Shown here in pieces: positions 34,058 through 43,421 of a stretch of DNA of 64,000 nt. The DNA comes from Paraburkholderia monticola. GTDB lineage: Bacteria; Pseudomonadota; Gammaproteobacteria; Burkholderiales; Burkholderiaceae. The number at the start of each line of letters is the position of its first letter. Position 1 is the first letter of the stretch. Both the position numbers and the translations under genes were made by a program. The notes under the pieces are model-generated. The model made no database searches, was not told the DNA's origin, and saw nothing but the letters and a program-made list of their open reading frames with translations. Location: positions 310,001-374,000 of the forward strand of contig NZ_LRBG01000012.1 in the NCBI RefSeq assembly GCF_001580545.1. Direction: 5' to 3'.

Positions 34058-35506
34058 TCAGTCGCGCTCGAACAGCGCAATCGATTCCACGTGCGACGTA
34101 TGCGGGAACATGTTGACGACGCCCGCGCCCACCAGCCGATAGCCGGCCTCGTGCACGAGCAGGCCGGCATCGCGGGCAAGCGTGGCCGGCGCGCACGACA
34201 CATAGACGATACGTTTGGGCAGCGGCCCGTTGCCGCTCTGCGCGATCTCCGCGAGCGCCTTGGCGATCGCGAGCGCGCCTTCGCGCGGCGGGTCCACGAG
34301 GAACTTGTCGAAGTGGCCGAGCGCGCGCAGGTCGTCGGCGGTGACTTCGAACAGGTTGCGGCACGCGAACGAGGTATGCCCCGCGACGCCGTTCAGTTCC
34401 GCGTTCGCGAGCGCTCGCTGGGTCAGCACTTCGCTGCCCTCGATGCCAACGACTTCCCGCGAGACCCGCGCGAGCGGCAGCGTGAAGTTGCCGATCCCGC
34501 AGAACAGGTCGAGCACGCGGTCGGTGCGCGCCGGCGCAAGCAGGCGCAATGCGCGGCTCACCAGCACGCGGTTGATCGCGTGATTGACCTGCGTGAAATC
34601 AGTCGGCTTGAACGGCATGCGGATGCCGTATTCGGGCAGCGTGTAGTCGAGCTCTACGTCGAGAGGATAAAACGGCGTGACCGTGTCGGGACCGCCCGGC
34701 TGGATCCAGAACTGCACCTTGTGCTCGTCGGCGAACTCGCGCAGCACCTGCTCGTCCCCGGCTGTCAGCGGTTCGAGGTTGCGCACGACGAGCGCCGTGA
34801 CCGACGAGCCGACCGCGAGCTCGAGCTGCGGCATGCGGTCGTAGATCGACAGCTTGCGGACCATGAAGCGCAGCGGCATCAGCATCGCCGACACATGCGG
34901 CGGCAACACCTCGCAGGTCTTCATGTCGGCGATATAGCTGCTCTTCTTCTCATGAAAGCCGATGCGCATGCCGCCGCGCTCAGGCAGAAAGCGCACCGCA
35001 AGCCGGGCGCGATAGCGATAGCCCCACGACGGCCCGTGAATCGGCCGGAACACCGTTTCGGGGCGCAGCTTCGCCAGATGCTGCAAGTTGTCCTCGAGCA
35101 CGCGCTGCTTGACCGCCACCTGTGCGCGCATGTCGAGGTGCTGCATCGAGCAGCCGCCGCAGATATCGAAGTAAGTGCATTTCGGCGTCGTGCGGATCAC
35201 GCTTTCGCGGAACACCTGGACGACCTCGGCCTGCTCGTATTTCGGCTTGCTGCGATGCGTCGAGTAGCTGACGAGTTCACCCGGCAGCGCGCCTTCGACG
35301 AACACGACCTTGCCGGGCGTGCCGTCTTCGCTCGCGGTGCGGCCGACGCCGCGCGCTTCCATGTCGAGCGAAACGATTTCGATGACCGGCTCGTTGCCGG
35401 TAATGACGGGGGCCGGCGCCGGGGCGTGCGCCCTGGCATGCTTCGATGAGCGCCGCGGCGAGCGACGTTGGGGGGCAGTTCGGGACACCTGCGGACTTCC
35501 TGACAA
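34058..35506 (-). CDS. rlmD: 23S rRNA (uracil-C5)-methyltransferase RlmD
   Basis: A 482-residue SAM-dependent RNA methyltransferase. After a basic N-terminal tail comes a TRAM domain (VEGALPGELVSYS) and a 4Fe-4S cysteine set in CTYFDICGGCSMQH. The SAM site is LDLFCGIGNFTLPLA, and the catalytic motif is VSCAPATLARD near the C-terminus. This fits RlmD, which modifies U1939 in E. coli numbering. It is the last gene of the surE-pcm-nlpD-rpoS-exonuclease run and ends at the shared terminator. Confidence 0.95.
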   Translation of the reverse strand: MSGSPQVSRTAPQRRSPRRSSKHARAHAPAPAPVITGNEPVIEIVSLDMEARGVGRTASEDGTPGKVVFVEGALPGELVSYSTHRSKPKYEQAEVVQVFRESVIRTTPKCTYFDICGGCSMQHLDMRAQVAVKQRVLEDNLQHLAKLRPETVFRPIHGPSWGYRYRARLAVRFLPERGGMRIGFHEKKSSYIADMKTCEVLPPHVSAMLMPLRFMVRKLSIYDRMPQLELAVGSSVTALVVRNLEPLTAGDEQVLREFADEHKVQFWIQPGGPDTVTPFYPLDVELDYTLPEYGIRMPFKPTDFTQVNHAINRVLVSRALRLLAPARTDRVLDLFCGIGNFTLPLARVSREVVGIEGSEVLTQRALANAELNGVAGHTSFACRNLFEVTADDLRALGHFDKFLVDPPREGALAIAKALAEIAQSGNGPLPKRIVYVSCAPATLARDAGLLVHEAGYRLVGAGVVNMFPHTSHVESIALFERD

Positions 35507-35540
35507 ACTGTGGGGAAAGGCGAGATTGTAGACGAAGCGA

Positions 35541-36317
35541 TTACTGCTCGAATGCGGCCAGATATTCGGCCCACTGCGGCGCCGTTTCCAGCGCGAGCGC
35601 GTTCTTCACGAGGTTGATCTCGTCAGCATACTCCGACGGCGAAAACCCGCCGCGCATCAACTGGAAGCGGCAATACAGCAGGTACGTGTTGACCACGTCG
35701 GTTTCGCAGTAATTGCGGATTTCCTCGATGCGCCCTTGCTGGAACGCCTGCCACACCTGGCTGCCGTCCATGCCCATCTTGCCCGGAAAGCCGCACATTT
35801 TCGCGAGCGCGTCGAGCGGCGCGTTCGCGCGTGCCTGGTACATCGCGAGCACGTCCATCAGGTCAGTGTGACGCGCGTGGTAGCGGCTGATGTAGTTGTT
35901 CCACTTGAAGTCGCGGTCGTCCTCGCCGAGATCCCAGAACCGGTAGGCGGGGATCCCGTTGACGAGCGCGCGATAGTTGAGCACCGGCAGATCGAAACCG
36001 CCGCCGTTCCATGACACGAGCTGCGGCGTGTACTTTTCGATCACGCGATAGAACGACTGCACGAGCGTCGCCTCGCCGTCCTCGGGGGTGCCGAGCGAGC
36101 GCACGCGAAAGCCGTTGTTGTCACGGAACACACAGGAAATCGCCGCGACCCGTTGCAGGTGATGTGGCAGAAAATCGCTGCCGGTTTTTTCGCGGCGCGC
36201 GGCGAACGCGTGCTCGGCGACTTCGGCGTCGCTCATCGACGCGGGCAAATCTTCAAGACGGCGGATGCCGGCGACATCGGGAATCGTCTCGATGTCAAAA
36301 ACTAGAATCGGTGTCAT
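35541..36317 (-). CDS. Predicted 3'-5' exonuclease, PolB-like DnaQ superfamily
   Basis: A 258-residue exonuclease. The ExoI motif is VFDIETIPD, the ExoII region SWNGGGFDLPVL, and the ExoIII region contains YCETDVVNTYLLY; these provide the acidic metal ligands. It matches the stand-alone PolB-type exonuclease family found next to rpoS or rlmD in Burkholderiales. The ATG at 36317 lies 4 bases after the rpoS stop, so translation is probably coupled to rpoS. Cellular role is unproven. Confidence 0.88.
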   Translation of the reverse strand: MTPILVFDIETIPDVAGIRRLEDLPASMSDAEVAEHAFAARREKTGSDFLPHHLQRVAAISCVFRDNNGFRVRSLGTPEDGEATLVQSFYRVIEKYTPQLVSWNGGGFDLPVLNYRALVNGIPAYRFWDLGEDDRDFKWNNYISRYHARHTDLMDVLAMYQARANAPLDALAKMCGFPGKMGMDGSQVWQAFQQGRIEEIRNYCETDVVNTYLLYCRFQLMRGGFSPSEYADEINLVKNALALETAPQWAEYLAAFEQ

Positions 36318-36321
36318 CAGG

Positions 36322-37413
36322 TCAGAGTACGGCGTCTTTGCGGACACCATTTGAGGCGAAGAAGCGCTTGAGTCGCACGAGCGCTTCCTGTTGGATCTGG
36401 CGCACACGCTCGCGCGTGAGGCCCATTTCGTCGGCCAGCTCCTCGAGCGTGGCGGGCTCGATGTGATTCAGACCGAAGCGACGCTCGATCACATGGCGGT
36501 GCTTGTCCGACAAACGCGCCAGCCACGCGCGCGTCAGCGTTTCGAGTTCGCGATGCTGCACCTCGGCGTCAGGCGACTGGCTCTGGTCGTCGGACAGCAG
36601 ATCGAGCAGGCTGCTCGCCGGATCGAGGTCGAGCGGCGCATCGAGCGATGCGGTGTGCTCGTTCAGCGCGAGGATGTCGGTGACTTCGTCGGTGGTCTTG
36701 CCGGTCAGGTAGGCGATGTCGTCGATGCTGGCGTCGCGCCGCTCGGCGGCCTCGCCGGAATTCATCGAGTTCTTTTCCAGATGACGCTTCGCGCGCAACA
36801 CCTGGTTGAGCTCACGAATCACGTGCACCGGCAACCGCACGGTGCGCGCCTGGTTCATGATCGCGCGCTCGATGCTCTGGCGGATCCACCACGTCGCATA
36901 AGTCGAAAAGCGAAAGCCGCGCGTCGGATCGAATTTTTCGATCGCGTGCATCAGGCCGAGATTGCCCTCCTCGATCAGATCGAGCAATGGCACGCCGCGA
37001 TTCAGATAACCCTTGGCAATGCTGACGACCAGCCGCAGATTGCGCTCGATCATTACCTGGCGCGCTTCGAACTCGCCGGCCTTGGCAAGGCGCGAATATT
37101 TCTGCTCTTCCTCGACGGTGAGCAGCGGCTTTACGCTTATGCGATTTAGATAATGCTGAATTGTGTCGGCCGTGAGTTCGGCCTGCAGCAGCGCGCGGAA
37201 ATCGTCGGCGTCGGGCGCCACTTCGCTGGCGCCTTCGCGCGCGTCGGCGCCCTCGCTCTCGTCGAGGCCGCTCTGGCGTTCGTCGAGATCGCGCTCCTCG
37301 ACGATCTCTTCTTCCACTTCCGAAGCGCCGCTGTCGTCCACCGCTGCAGCGGACGTGACTTCGCTGATCTTCTGAGACTCGGCTTGTGGCGGGCGGCGCT
37401 TCGATTTCGGCAT
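36322..37413 (-). CDS. rpoS: RNA polymerase sigma factor RpoS
   Basis: A 363-residue group 2 sigma factor. Region 1.2 (DTIQHYLNRISVKPLLT), region 2 with the -10-recognition stretch FDPTRGFRFSTYATWWIRQS, region 3 (VRLPVHVIRELN) and region 4 (ERFGLNHIEPATLEELADEM, then TRERVRQIQQEAL) are all intact. The N-terminal 75 residues are acidic and longer than in E. coli. It governs stationary-phase and stress genes. It starts 11 bases after nlpD; as in other proteobacteria, a main rpoS promoter may lie inside nlpD, but none was located by eye. Confidence 0.97.
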   Translation of the reverse strand: MPKSKRRPPQAESQKISEVTSAAAVDDSGASEVEEEIVEERDLDERQSGLDESEGADAREGASEVAPDADDFRALLQAELTADTIQHYLNRISVKPLLTVEEEQKYSRLAKAGEFEARQVMIERNLRLVVSIAKGYLNRGVPLLDLIEEGNLGLMHAIEKFDPTRGFRFSTYATWWIRQSIERAIMNQARTVRLPVHVIRELNQVLRAKRHLEKNSMNSGEAAERRDASIDDIAYLTGKTTDEVTDILALNEHTASLDAPLDLDPASSLLDLLSDDQSQSPDAEVQHRELETLTRAWLARLSDKHRHVIERRFGLNHIEPATLEELADEMGLTRERVRQIQQEALVRLKRFFASNGVRKDAVL

Positions 37414-37424
37414 GGTCGTATCGC

Positions 37425-38372
37425 TTATTGCGGCGGCAAATACTTCAGTGGGTCGACTGGTTTACCCTGTCGGCGAACTTCGAAATGCAACATCACGCGG
37501 TCGGAATCGCTATTGCCCATCTCAGCGATCTTCTGCCCCTTCGTTACCGCGTCCCCCTCTTTTACCATCAAAGCGCGGTTGTGTGCATACGCGGTGAGAT
37601 AAGTTGCATCATGCTTGATGATAATGAGATTGCCGTAACCACGCAGCCCATTTCCGGCATAGACGACGCGACCATCCGCCGACGCTTTGACCGGGTCGCC
37701 GGCGGACCCGCCGATATTGACGCCCTTGTTGGTCGAGTCGTTGAACGTGTTGAGCAGCGGACCACGCACCGGCCATGCGAACGCGACGTTACCCGTCGCC
37801 GCGCTTGCCGTGTCGGCGCCCGCAGAAGGATTGGCCGGCGGCGCAGCGACCGCACCATTCGCGGGCGCGCCGTTCGTCGCCCCACCGTAGAGCGGCGGCA
37901 TCGCGGCGCCGACCACGGCCGGCGCGTTGTTGTTCAGCGGTGCGCTTTGCACCGCGCCCGTGCTGCCGATCGGCGCGCTCGACACGCCCGGCGTCATGGC
38001 CGCGGTATTCGCACCCGGCGGCACGACGCGCAGCAACTGGTCGACTTCGATCTGATTAGGGTTAGTCAGGTTGTTCCACGCGGAGATGTCGCGGTAATTC
38101 TGGCCGTTCTCGAGCGCAATGCGGTACAGCGTGTCGCCCGGCTTCACGCGATAGTAGCCAGGGGGCGGCGGGCCGAGCGGCACGGCCGGTTGCGCCGCGC
38201 CCTGCGCGGTGGCGAGCGCGCCCCCGCCGGAGCGGTCGACGACCGGTGCCTGATCGAGCCGGGATGCACAGGCCGTCATCAACAGGGACAAGGCGAGCAC
38301 GCACACGCTGCGCTGGGTTACGGTCAGGGGGGTATTCGGGGTGGTTCTCTGCATCGTGTGCAACATACTCAT
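37425..38372 (-). CDS. nlpD: Lipoprotein NlpD, LysM and M23 peptidase-like domains
   Basis: A 315-residue lipoprotein. The signal LALSLLMTAC ends in the lipidated Cys; a LysM peptidoglycan-binding domain is at about 70-120 (YYRVKPGDTLYRIALENGQN); a Pro/Ala/Gly linker follows; and the C-terminal LytM/M23 domain contains GVNIGGSAGDPVKASADGRV. The M23 metal ligands appear incomplete, as in activator-type NlpD proteins that switch on amidases. The ATG at 38372 is listed, but a TTG at 38381 directly follows a GGAGTGAT sequence and overlaps the pcm stop, so it may be used instead. Confidence 0.92.
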   Translation of the reverse strand: MSMLHTMQRTTPNTPLTVTQRSVCVLALSLLMTACASRLDQAPVVDRSGGGALATAQGAAQPAVPLGPPPPGYYRVKPGDTLYRIALENGQNYRDISAWNNLTNPNQIEVDQLLRVVPPGANTAAMTPGVSSAPIGSTGAVQSAPLNNNAPAVVGAAMPPLYGGATNGAPANGAVAAPPANPSAGADTASAATGNVAFAWPVRGPLLNTFNDSTNKGVNIGGSAGDPVKASADGRVVYAGNGLRGYGNLIIIKHDATYLTAYAHNRALMVKEGDAVTKGQKIAEMGNSDSDRVMLHFEVRRQGKPVDPLKYLPPQ

Positions 38373-38377
38373 CGGTG

Positions 38378-39589
38378 TCAAATCACTCCGGATTTTAAGG
38401 GTACAAAGAAAACGCGATCAAGCCGCGACTCGCGCCATTGCGCGGGCCCGAGGCGCTCGACCAGCGTCAGCACCTGGCTCTGTCCTTCCTGCGAGCCGAC
38501 CGGCGCAACCAGACGTCCGCCGATCGCCAGCTGCTCGAGCAGCGCCTGCGGCACGTCCAACCCGGCCGCCGCGATCACGATCGCGTCGAACGGCGCCGCC
38601 GACGGCAAGCCAAGCCGTCCGTCGCCGTAATGCAGCCGGATATTCGGAATGCGTAGCGGACGCAGATTCGTCTTCGCGCGTTCGGACAGCGGCCTGATGC
38701 GTTCAATCGAATAAACCTCGCGCGCGACCTGGCTCAGCACCGCCGCCTGATAGCCGCAACCTGTGCCGATTTCGAGCACGGTGTTCAGCGCGCGCCCGGC
38801 TGCCGCCAGCTCGATCATCCGTGCGACCACCGACGGCTTCGAGATGGTCTGGTGATGACCGATCGGCAGCGCGGCATCTTCGTAAGCCTGGGCCGCGAGC
38901 CCCGGATCGACGAACATGTGACGCGGCACCGCCGCCATCGCGTTCAGCACACGCTGATCGCTGACGCCATTGGCTCGCAGGCGTTCGACCATCCGTTCGC
39001 GAACCCGTTCCGATGTCAGCGCCAACGCGTTGTTCGTCGCGCCGCTACTCGCGCCACTGAGCGCGCCGCTCAGTGCGCCGGCAAGCGCGACGTTCGATGC
39101 CGGCTTCACGGCTTGATGCGCTGACGGCTGCAGAGGTGACGACGTCGCGCGTGCGCCATGGCCTGGCCCATGCGTCGAGCTTTTGACGGACTTGACCGAC
39201 GACTTCGCCGCTTGCTTGACCGGCTGTCCCGGCAACGCACCGGCCAACGGGTTCGCCGTTGTCCGCGCGACTGGCGCGGCCTGCGGCCTCGGCGGCATCG
39301 CACCGGCCGGTGCCGTTGCCGTGCCCAACGAAGCGCTTGGCGTTTTTGCCTGGGGAATGACCTGGGGTCGCGTCGCCTGCGCAGGTTGCCCGGCGGCGGG
39401 CGCCCTCGCCTGCGCTCGTGCGGCCGCGCCGCCCTGGGTCGGCTTCGGCGACTGCTGCCGCGCATTCAACGCCGCGCTCGCCGCGAGCGCCGCCGCGCGC
39501 ATCTCGCCGGGCCGTCCCTCGGGACGGCGCGGTTCGCGGACCAGGTCCTCGAGACCCAGCGGAAAGCGCTTCGCGCGCTCGCCGGTCAT
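38378..39589 (-). CDS. pcm: Protein-L-isoaspartate O-methyltransferase with long N-terminal extension
   Basis: A 403-residue protein. The C-terminal 215 residues are a normal Pcm enzyme: AALPIGHHQTISKPSVVARM, the SAM motif VLEIGTGCGYQAAVLSQ, and IAAAGLDVPQALLEQLAIGG. It repairs isoaspartyl residues in aged proteins. The first 185 residues are Ala/Pro/Gln/Lys-rich and probably disordered, unlike E. coli Pcm of about 208 residues. The ATG at 39589 overlaps the surE stop by ATGA, which fixes this start. nlpD follows immediately. Confidence 0.94.
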   Translation of the reverse strand: MTGERAKRFPLGLEDLVREPRRPEGRPGEMRAAALAASAALNARQQSPKPTQGGAAARAQARAPAAGQPAQATRPQVIPQAKTPSASLGTATAPAGAMPPRPQAAPVARTTANPLAGALPGQPVKQAAKSSVKSVKSSTHGPGHGARATSSPLQPSAHQAVKPASNVALAGALSGALSGASSGATNNALALTSERVRERMVERLRANGVSDQRVLNAMAAVPRHMFVDPGLAAQAYEDAALPIGHHQTISKPSVVARMIELAAAGRALNTVLEIGTGCGYQAAVLSQVAREVYSIERIRPLSERAKTNLRPLRIPNIRLHYGDGRLGLPSAAPFDAIVIAAAGLDVPQALLEQLAIGGRLVAPVGSQEGQSQVLTLVERLGPAQWRESRLDRVFFVPLKSGVI

Positions 39590-40344
39590 GAAGCGCCGCT
39601 GCCGGCGCGCAGCCAGTCGCGCGCCGCGGGCAGCATTTGCGTGTAGGTCAGATCGAGCTGCAGCGGCGTGATCGACACGGCGCCATGGGCAACCGCATGG
39701 AAGTCCGTGCCTTCGCTCGCGTCGCGCGCCTCGCCCGAGGCGCCGATCCAATAGATCGGTTCGCCGCGCGGATTGGCTTGGCGGATCACCGGCTGCGACG
39801 GATGACGTTTGCCGAGGCGCGTGATCTGCCAGTCGCGCAACTGATCGTAAGGCAGGTTAGGAATGTTGACGTTCAACAGCGGATGGCCCGGCAACGGCCG
39901 CTCGAGATAGTGCGCGACGATTTCGGCGGCCACGCGCGCCGCGTCTTCGAGATGCGCCCAGTCTTTGTCGACCAGCGAAAACGCGATGGCCGGCACGCCG
40001 AACATGATGCCTTCGGTGGCGGCCGCGACGGTGCCCGAATAGAGCGTGTCGTCGCCCATGTTCTGGCCGTTGTTGATGCCCGATACGACCAGGTCGGGCG
40101 TATGGTCGAGCATGCCGGTCAGCGCGATATGCACCGAATCGGTCGGCGTGCCGTTCACGTAGTAGAAGCCGTTCGCCGAACGCAGAACCGACAACGGGCG
40201 CCATAGCGTCAGGGAATTCGACGCGGCGCTACAGTTCTGTTCGGGAGCCATCACGGTGACGTCGGCGATCGGCTTCAGCGCTTCGTAAAGCGCGGTGAGG
40301 CCCGGCGCCAGGTAGCCGTCGTCGTTGCTGAGTAGGATTCGCAT
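39586..40344 (-). CDS. surE: 5'/3'-nucleotidase SurE
   Basis: A 252-residue metal-dependent nucleotidase. It begins MRILLSNDDGYLAPGL, with the Asp pair that binds the divalent metal, and carries the substrate region APEQNCSAASNSLTL and the SGINNGQNMGDDTLYSGTV metal site. SurE is linked to stationary-phase survival. The ATG at 40344 gives the exact family start; the frame continues to 40551 without similarity. It is first in surE-pcm-nlpD-rpoS. Confidence 0.96.
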   Translation of the reverse strand: MRILLSNDDGYLAPGLTALYEALKPIADVTVMAPEQNCSAASNSLTLWRPLSVLRSANGFYYVNGTPTDSVHIALTGMLDHTPDLVVSGINNGQNMGDDTLYSGTVAAATEGIMFGVPAIAFSLVDKDWAHLEDAARVAAEIVAHYLERPLPGHPLLNVNIPNLPYDQLRDWQITRLGKRHPSQPVIRQANPRGEPIYWIGASGEARDASEGTDFHAVAHGAVSITPLQLDLTYTQMLPAARDWLRAGSGAS

Positions 40345-40670
40345 GCGGCGATTGTAACCGAGGAAAGATGGCAGGCGAACGACATGGCAGGCGTGTCCCC
40401 GCAGCACGCGCCATGCTTGCGCGAGGCCGTGTTTTTCACGCACATCGATGCTTGCGTCGGCCGCAAAGATGTTGCTTTGCACGGAGCGCGATGCGGTGCA
40501 CGATAGTCGCCGGATCAGCACTCTGTGCGTGCTTCGCGGTGTGCAATGCAATACGGCTTGCGCAACGCATCACATCCGCACCTCGCAACCTGCAGCCCAA
40601 TAAATCGCACGGTCGTGCGCTTTGCTTTACACTCGAAAACATTGCGAACCCTGAACGAGATGGAGACACG
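40345..40670. other. Divergent intergenic region surE / quinone reductase
   Basis: A 326-base non-coding gap. It contains a perfect inverted repeat CGCACG-GT-CGTGCG at 40606-40619, placed 8 bases upstream of a TACACT -10-like element at 40628-40633 for the rightward gene. The repeat is well placed to be an operator or part of that promoter. Short TGCAATGC-type repeats occur near 40540-40550. Confidence 0.45.
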
Positions 40671-41645
40671 ATGCGCGCGATTCGCTGCAAGCAGTACGGG
40701 CCGCCCGAGAGCCTGCTCGTCGAGAACCTGGCCGATCTCGAAGCGCCGCCCGGCCACGTCGTCATCGACGTGAAGGCCGCGGCCGTCAATTTTCCCGACG
40801 TGTTGATCATCGAGAACAAATATCAGTTCAAGCCACCGCTGCCGTTCACGCCAGGTTCGGAAGCCGCGGGCATCGTGCGCGCGGTGGGCGAAGGCGTCAC
40901 GCAGTTCCGGCCGGGCTCGCGGGTGGCCGCGTTCACGGGCTCGGGCGGTTTCGCCGAGCAGGCGCTTGCGCCCGCTGCGGCCTGCGTGCCGCTCGACGAC
41001 GACGTGTCGTTCGAACTCGCGGCCGCCTTCACGCTCGCGTACGGCACCTCGCATCACGCCGTGGTCGATCGCGGCACGCTGCAGGCTGGCGAGACAATGC
41101 TCGTACTCGGTGCGGCCGGTGGCGTCGGACTCGCGGCGGTCGAAATCGGCAAGGCGCTCGGCGCGCGCGTGATCGCGGCGGCATCGAGCGACGAGAAGCT
41201 CGCGACCTGCGTGAAGCACGGCGCCGATGCGACGATCAACTACAGCACCGAGGATCTGCGCGAGCGCATCAAGGCGCTGACCGACGGCAAAGGCCCGGAC
41301 GTGATCTACGACCCGGTCGGCGGCGTGTATGCGGAGCCGGCATTTCGCAGCATCGGCTGGCGCGGGCGTTATCTCGTGGTCGGCTTCGCGAACGGCGAGA
41401 TACCGAAGCTGCCGCTGAACCTGATGTTGCTCAAGGGCGCGAGCGTGGTCGGCGTGTTTTGGGGCGACTTCGCCAAGCGTGAGCCGCAGCGCAACCGCGC
41501 GGCCTTCGAGCAGATGACCGGCTGGATTCGCGAGGGCAAGCTCAAGCCCTACGTGTCCGCCCGCTATTCGCTCGACGACACCGGCCGTGCCTTGCGCGAC
41601 ATGGCCGAGCGTCGCGTGATCGGCAAGGTCGTGATTACGCCTTGA
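40671..41645 (+). CDS. NADPH:quinone oxidoreductase family protein
   Basis: A 324-residue zinc-free medium-chain reductase. The GroES-like part has VKAAAVNFPDVLIIENKY and PFTPGSEAAGIVRAVGEG; the NADPH-binding motif is LVLGAAGGVGLAAVEIGKAL near residue 145. The ATG at 40671 has GGAG 6 bases upstream. It is most like the QOR group that reduces quinones or enoyl-CoA-type compounds; substrate unknown. It is the second such enzyme in this window but not closely similar to the one at 8.6 kb. Confidence 0.9.
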   Translation: MRAIRCKQYGPPESLLVENLADLEAPPGHVVIDVKAAAVNFPDVLIIENKYQFKPPLPFTPGSEAAGIVRAVGEGVTQFRPGSRVAAFTGSGGFAEQALAPAAACVPLDDDVSFELAAAFTLAYGTSHHAVVDRGTLQAGETMLVLGAAGGVGLAAVEIGKALGARVIAAASSDEKLATCVKHGADATINYSTEDLRERIKALTDGKGPDVIYDPVGGVYAEPAFRSIGWRGRYLVVGFANGEIPKLPLNLMLLKGASVVGVFWGDFAKREPQRNRAAFEQMTGWIREGKLKPYVSARYSLDDTGRALRDMAERRVIGKVVITP

Positions 41646-41666
41646 CGCAACACAGAAAGCAGTATG

Positions 41667-41695
41667 AAAAACGGCGCGGCGGCGAGTGCCGCGCC
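41667..41695 (-). terminator. Terminator after the ABC transporter operon
   Basis: On the minus strand an 8-bp GC-only stem (GGCGCGGC with GCCGCGCC, 7-base loop) is followed by a run of T residues. It ends the leftward ABC operon 17 bases past the permease stop. Confidence 0.8.
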
Positions 41696-41711
41696 GCCTA
41701 CCCATCGACAC

Positions 41712-42536
41712 TCACAGCTTCTCGGTATCCCCCGTGCGAGGCTGCCACTTCATCAAACGCCGCTCCGCCATCCCGACGATCGCATCGAGAACCAGCGCGA
41801 ACGCGGTCAGCACCAGAATCCCCGCGAACACCGTGTTGATATCGAAGGTCCCTTCGGCCTGCAGGATCAGATAGCCGACGCCGCGCGCCGAGCCCAGATA
41901 CTCGCCCACCACCGAGCCGACGAACGCGAGCCCGACCGACGTGTGCAGGCTCGAAAACACCCAGCTCATCGCGCTCGGCAGATAGACGAAGCGCAGCAAC
42001 TGTTTGCGGTTCGCGCCGAGCATGCGCGCGTTCGCGAGCACGACCGGGCTCACTTCCTTCACGCCCTGATAGACGTTGAAGAACACGATGAAAAACACCA
42101 GCGTGACGCCAAGGGCGACCTTCGACCAGATGCCGAGCCCGAACCACACGCCGAAGATCGGCGCGAGAATCACGCGCGGCATCGAGTTCGCGGCCTTCAC
42201 GTACGGATCGAACAGCGCGCTCGCGGTCGGCGCGAGCGCGAGCCACAGACCGACGCCGAGCCCGATCGCGGTGCCGAACACGAACGCGAGCACCGTCTCG
42301 ACGAGCGTGATCCACAGATGCAGATAGATCTCGCCGCCCGTGAACCATTCCCAGATCCGCTGCAGCACTATCTGCGGCTCGCCGAAGAAGAACGCCGCCT
42401 TGTTCGGATCGTCGAAATAGAAAGGCGGCAGCAGCGTCGGGCTCGTCAGCACGTACCAGAGCACGAAGCACAGCACGAGCAGCAGCCACTGCCAGATCAC
42501 CAGATTCGCCCGGCTCGGGCGCAACGTCTTCCACAT
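41712..42536 (-). CDS. ABC transporter permease, nitrate/sulfonate/taurine type
   Basis: A 274-residue permease with about six helices. The cytoplasmic EAA-like loop is near LANARMLGANRKQLLRFVYL, and the SsuC-like signature SLHTSVGLAFVGSVVGEYLG follows. A 50-residue insertion after the first helix, including FYFDDPNKAAFFFGEPQ, is longer than in SsuC. It is last in the order substrate-binding protein, ATPase, permease and is followed by a terminator. The substrate is probably a small organic anion, but the sequence does not say which. Confidence 0.88.
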   Translation of the reverse strand: MWKTLRPSRANLVIWQWLLLVLCFVLWYVLTSPTLLPPFYFDDPNKAAFFFGEPQIVLQRIWEWFTGGEIYLHLWITLVETVLAFVFGTAIGLGVGLWLALAPTASALFDPYVKAANSMPRVILAPIFGVWFGLGIWSKVALGVTLVFFIVFFNVYQGVKEVSPVVLANARMLGANRKQLLRFVYLPSAMSWVFSSLHTSVGLAFVGSVVGEYLGSARGVGYLILQAEGTFDINTVFAGILVLTAFALVLDAIVGMAERRLMKWQPRTGDTEKL

Positions 42537-42608
42537 GACTTGGTTTGCCTTGGACGATTATTGAACGCGTCTTCTTTTTTAATGCGCATGCAAGGATGCG
42601 CGGCACGC

Positions 42609-43421
42609 TTAAACGGCGGTCAGTTGCTGCTGATAGCCCTTGAGCACTTCATCGCGCAGCACACCCCAGATCTGCGCATGCAACTCGACGAAACGCGGAT
42701 GCGAGCGGATTTCGGCGACATCGCGCGGCCGCGGCAGATCGATCCGGAACTCGCCGATCGGATGCGTGCCGGGCCCGGCCGACAGCACCACCACGCGATC
42801 CGACATCGCGATCGCTTCGTCGAGGTCGTGCGTGATGAACAGCACCGCCTTGCGCTTGGCGGCCCATAGATCGAGCAGTTCGTTTTCCATCAACTGGCGC
42901 GTTTGAATGTCCAGCGCGGAAAACGGCTCGTCCATCAGAATGATGTCGGGGTCGAGGATCAACGTCTGCGCCATCGCGACACGCTTGCGCATCCCGCCCG
43001 ACAGCTGATGCGGATAGCGGTCGCCAAAGCCGCCGAGACCGACGCGCTTCAACCACTCGTCGGCCTTCGCGCGCGCTTCGGACACCGGCACGCCGCGAAA
43101 CGTCAGGCCGGCCATTACGTTGTCGAGCGCCGAGCGCCACGGCATCAGCGCATCGGCCTGGAACATGTAGCCGGCGCGGCGATTCAGGCCAGCGAGCTTC
43201 TCGCCGAACACGCTGACTGTGCCCGTCGACGGTTGCAGCAGCCCGGCGCCGATGTTCAGCAGCGTGGACTTGCCGCAGCCGGTCGGCCCGACCACCGACA
43301 CGAACTCGCCCGGCTCGATACGCAGCGTCGTGTCCTTGACCGCCGTGTAGCGCTGCGCGCGGTTCTCGCGCGCAGCGAACGTGCAGGTGATGTTTTCGAG
43401 CGCCAGGGCAGCAACGGTCAT
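42609..43421 (-). CDS. ABC transporter ATP-binding protein, nitrate/sulfonate/taurine type
   Basis: A 270-residue ATPase. Walker A is GPTGCGKST, the Q-loop is in YMFQADALMPW, the signature is LSGGMRKR, Walker B is IILMDEP and the switch His is in FITHDLDEA. It energises import by the neighbouring permease. The ATG at 43421 starts a normal family N-terminus; a longer frame reaches 43889 without similarity. The gap to the permease is 72 bases. Confidence 0.9.
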   Translation of the reverse strand: MTVAALALENITCTFAARENRAQRYTAVKDTTLRIEPGEFVSVVGPTGCGKSTLLNIGAGLLQPSTGTVSVFGEKLAGLNRRAGYMFQADALMPWRSALDNVMAGLTFRGVPVSEARAKADEWLKRVGLGGFGDRYPHQLSGGMRKRVAMAQTLILDPDIILMDEPFSALDIQTRQLMENELLDLWAAKRKAVLFITHDLDEAIAMSDRVVVLSAGPGTHPIGEFRIDLPRPRDVAEIRSHPRFVELHAQIWGVLRDEVLKGYQQQLTAV

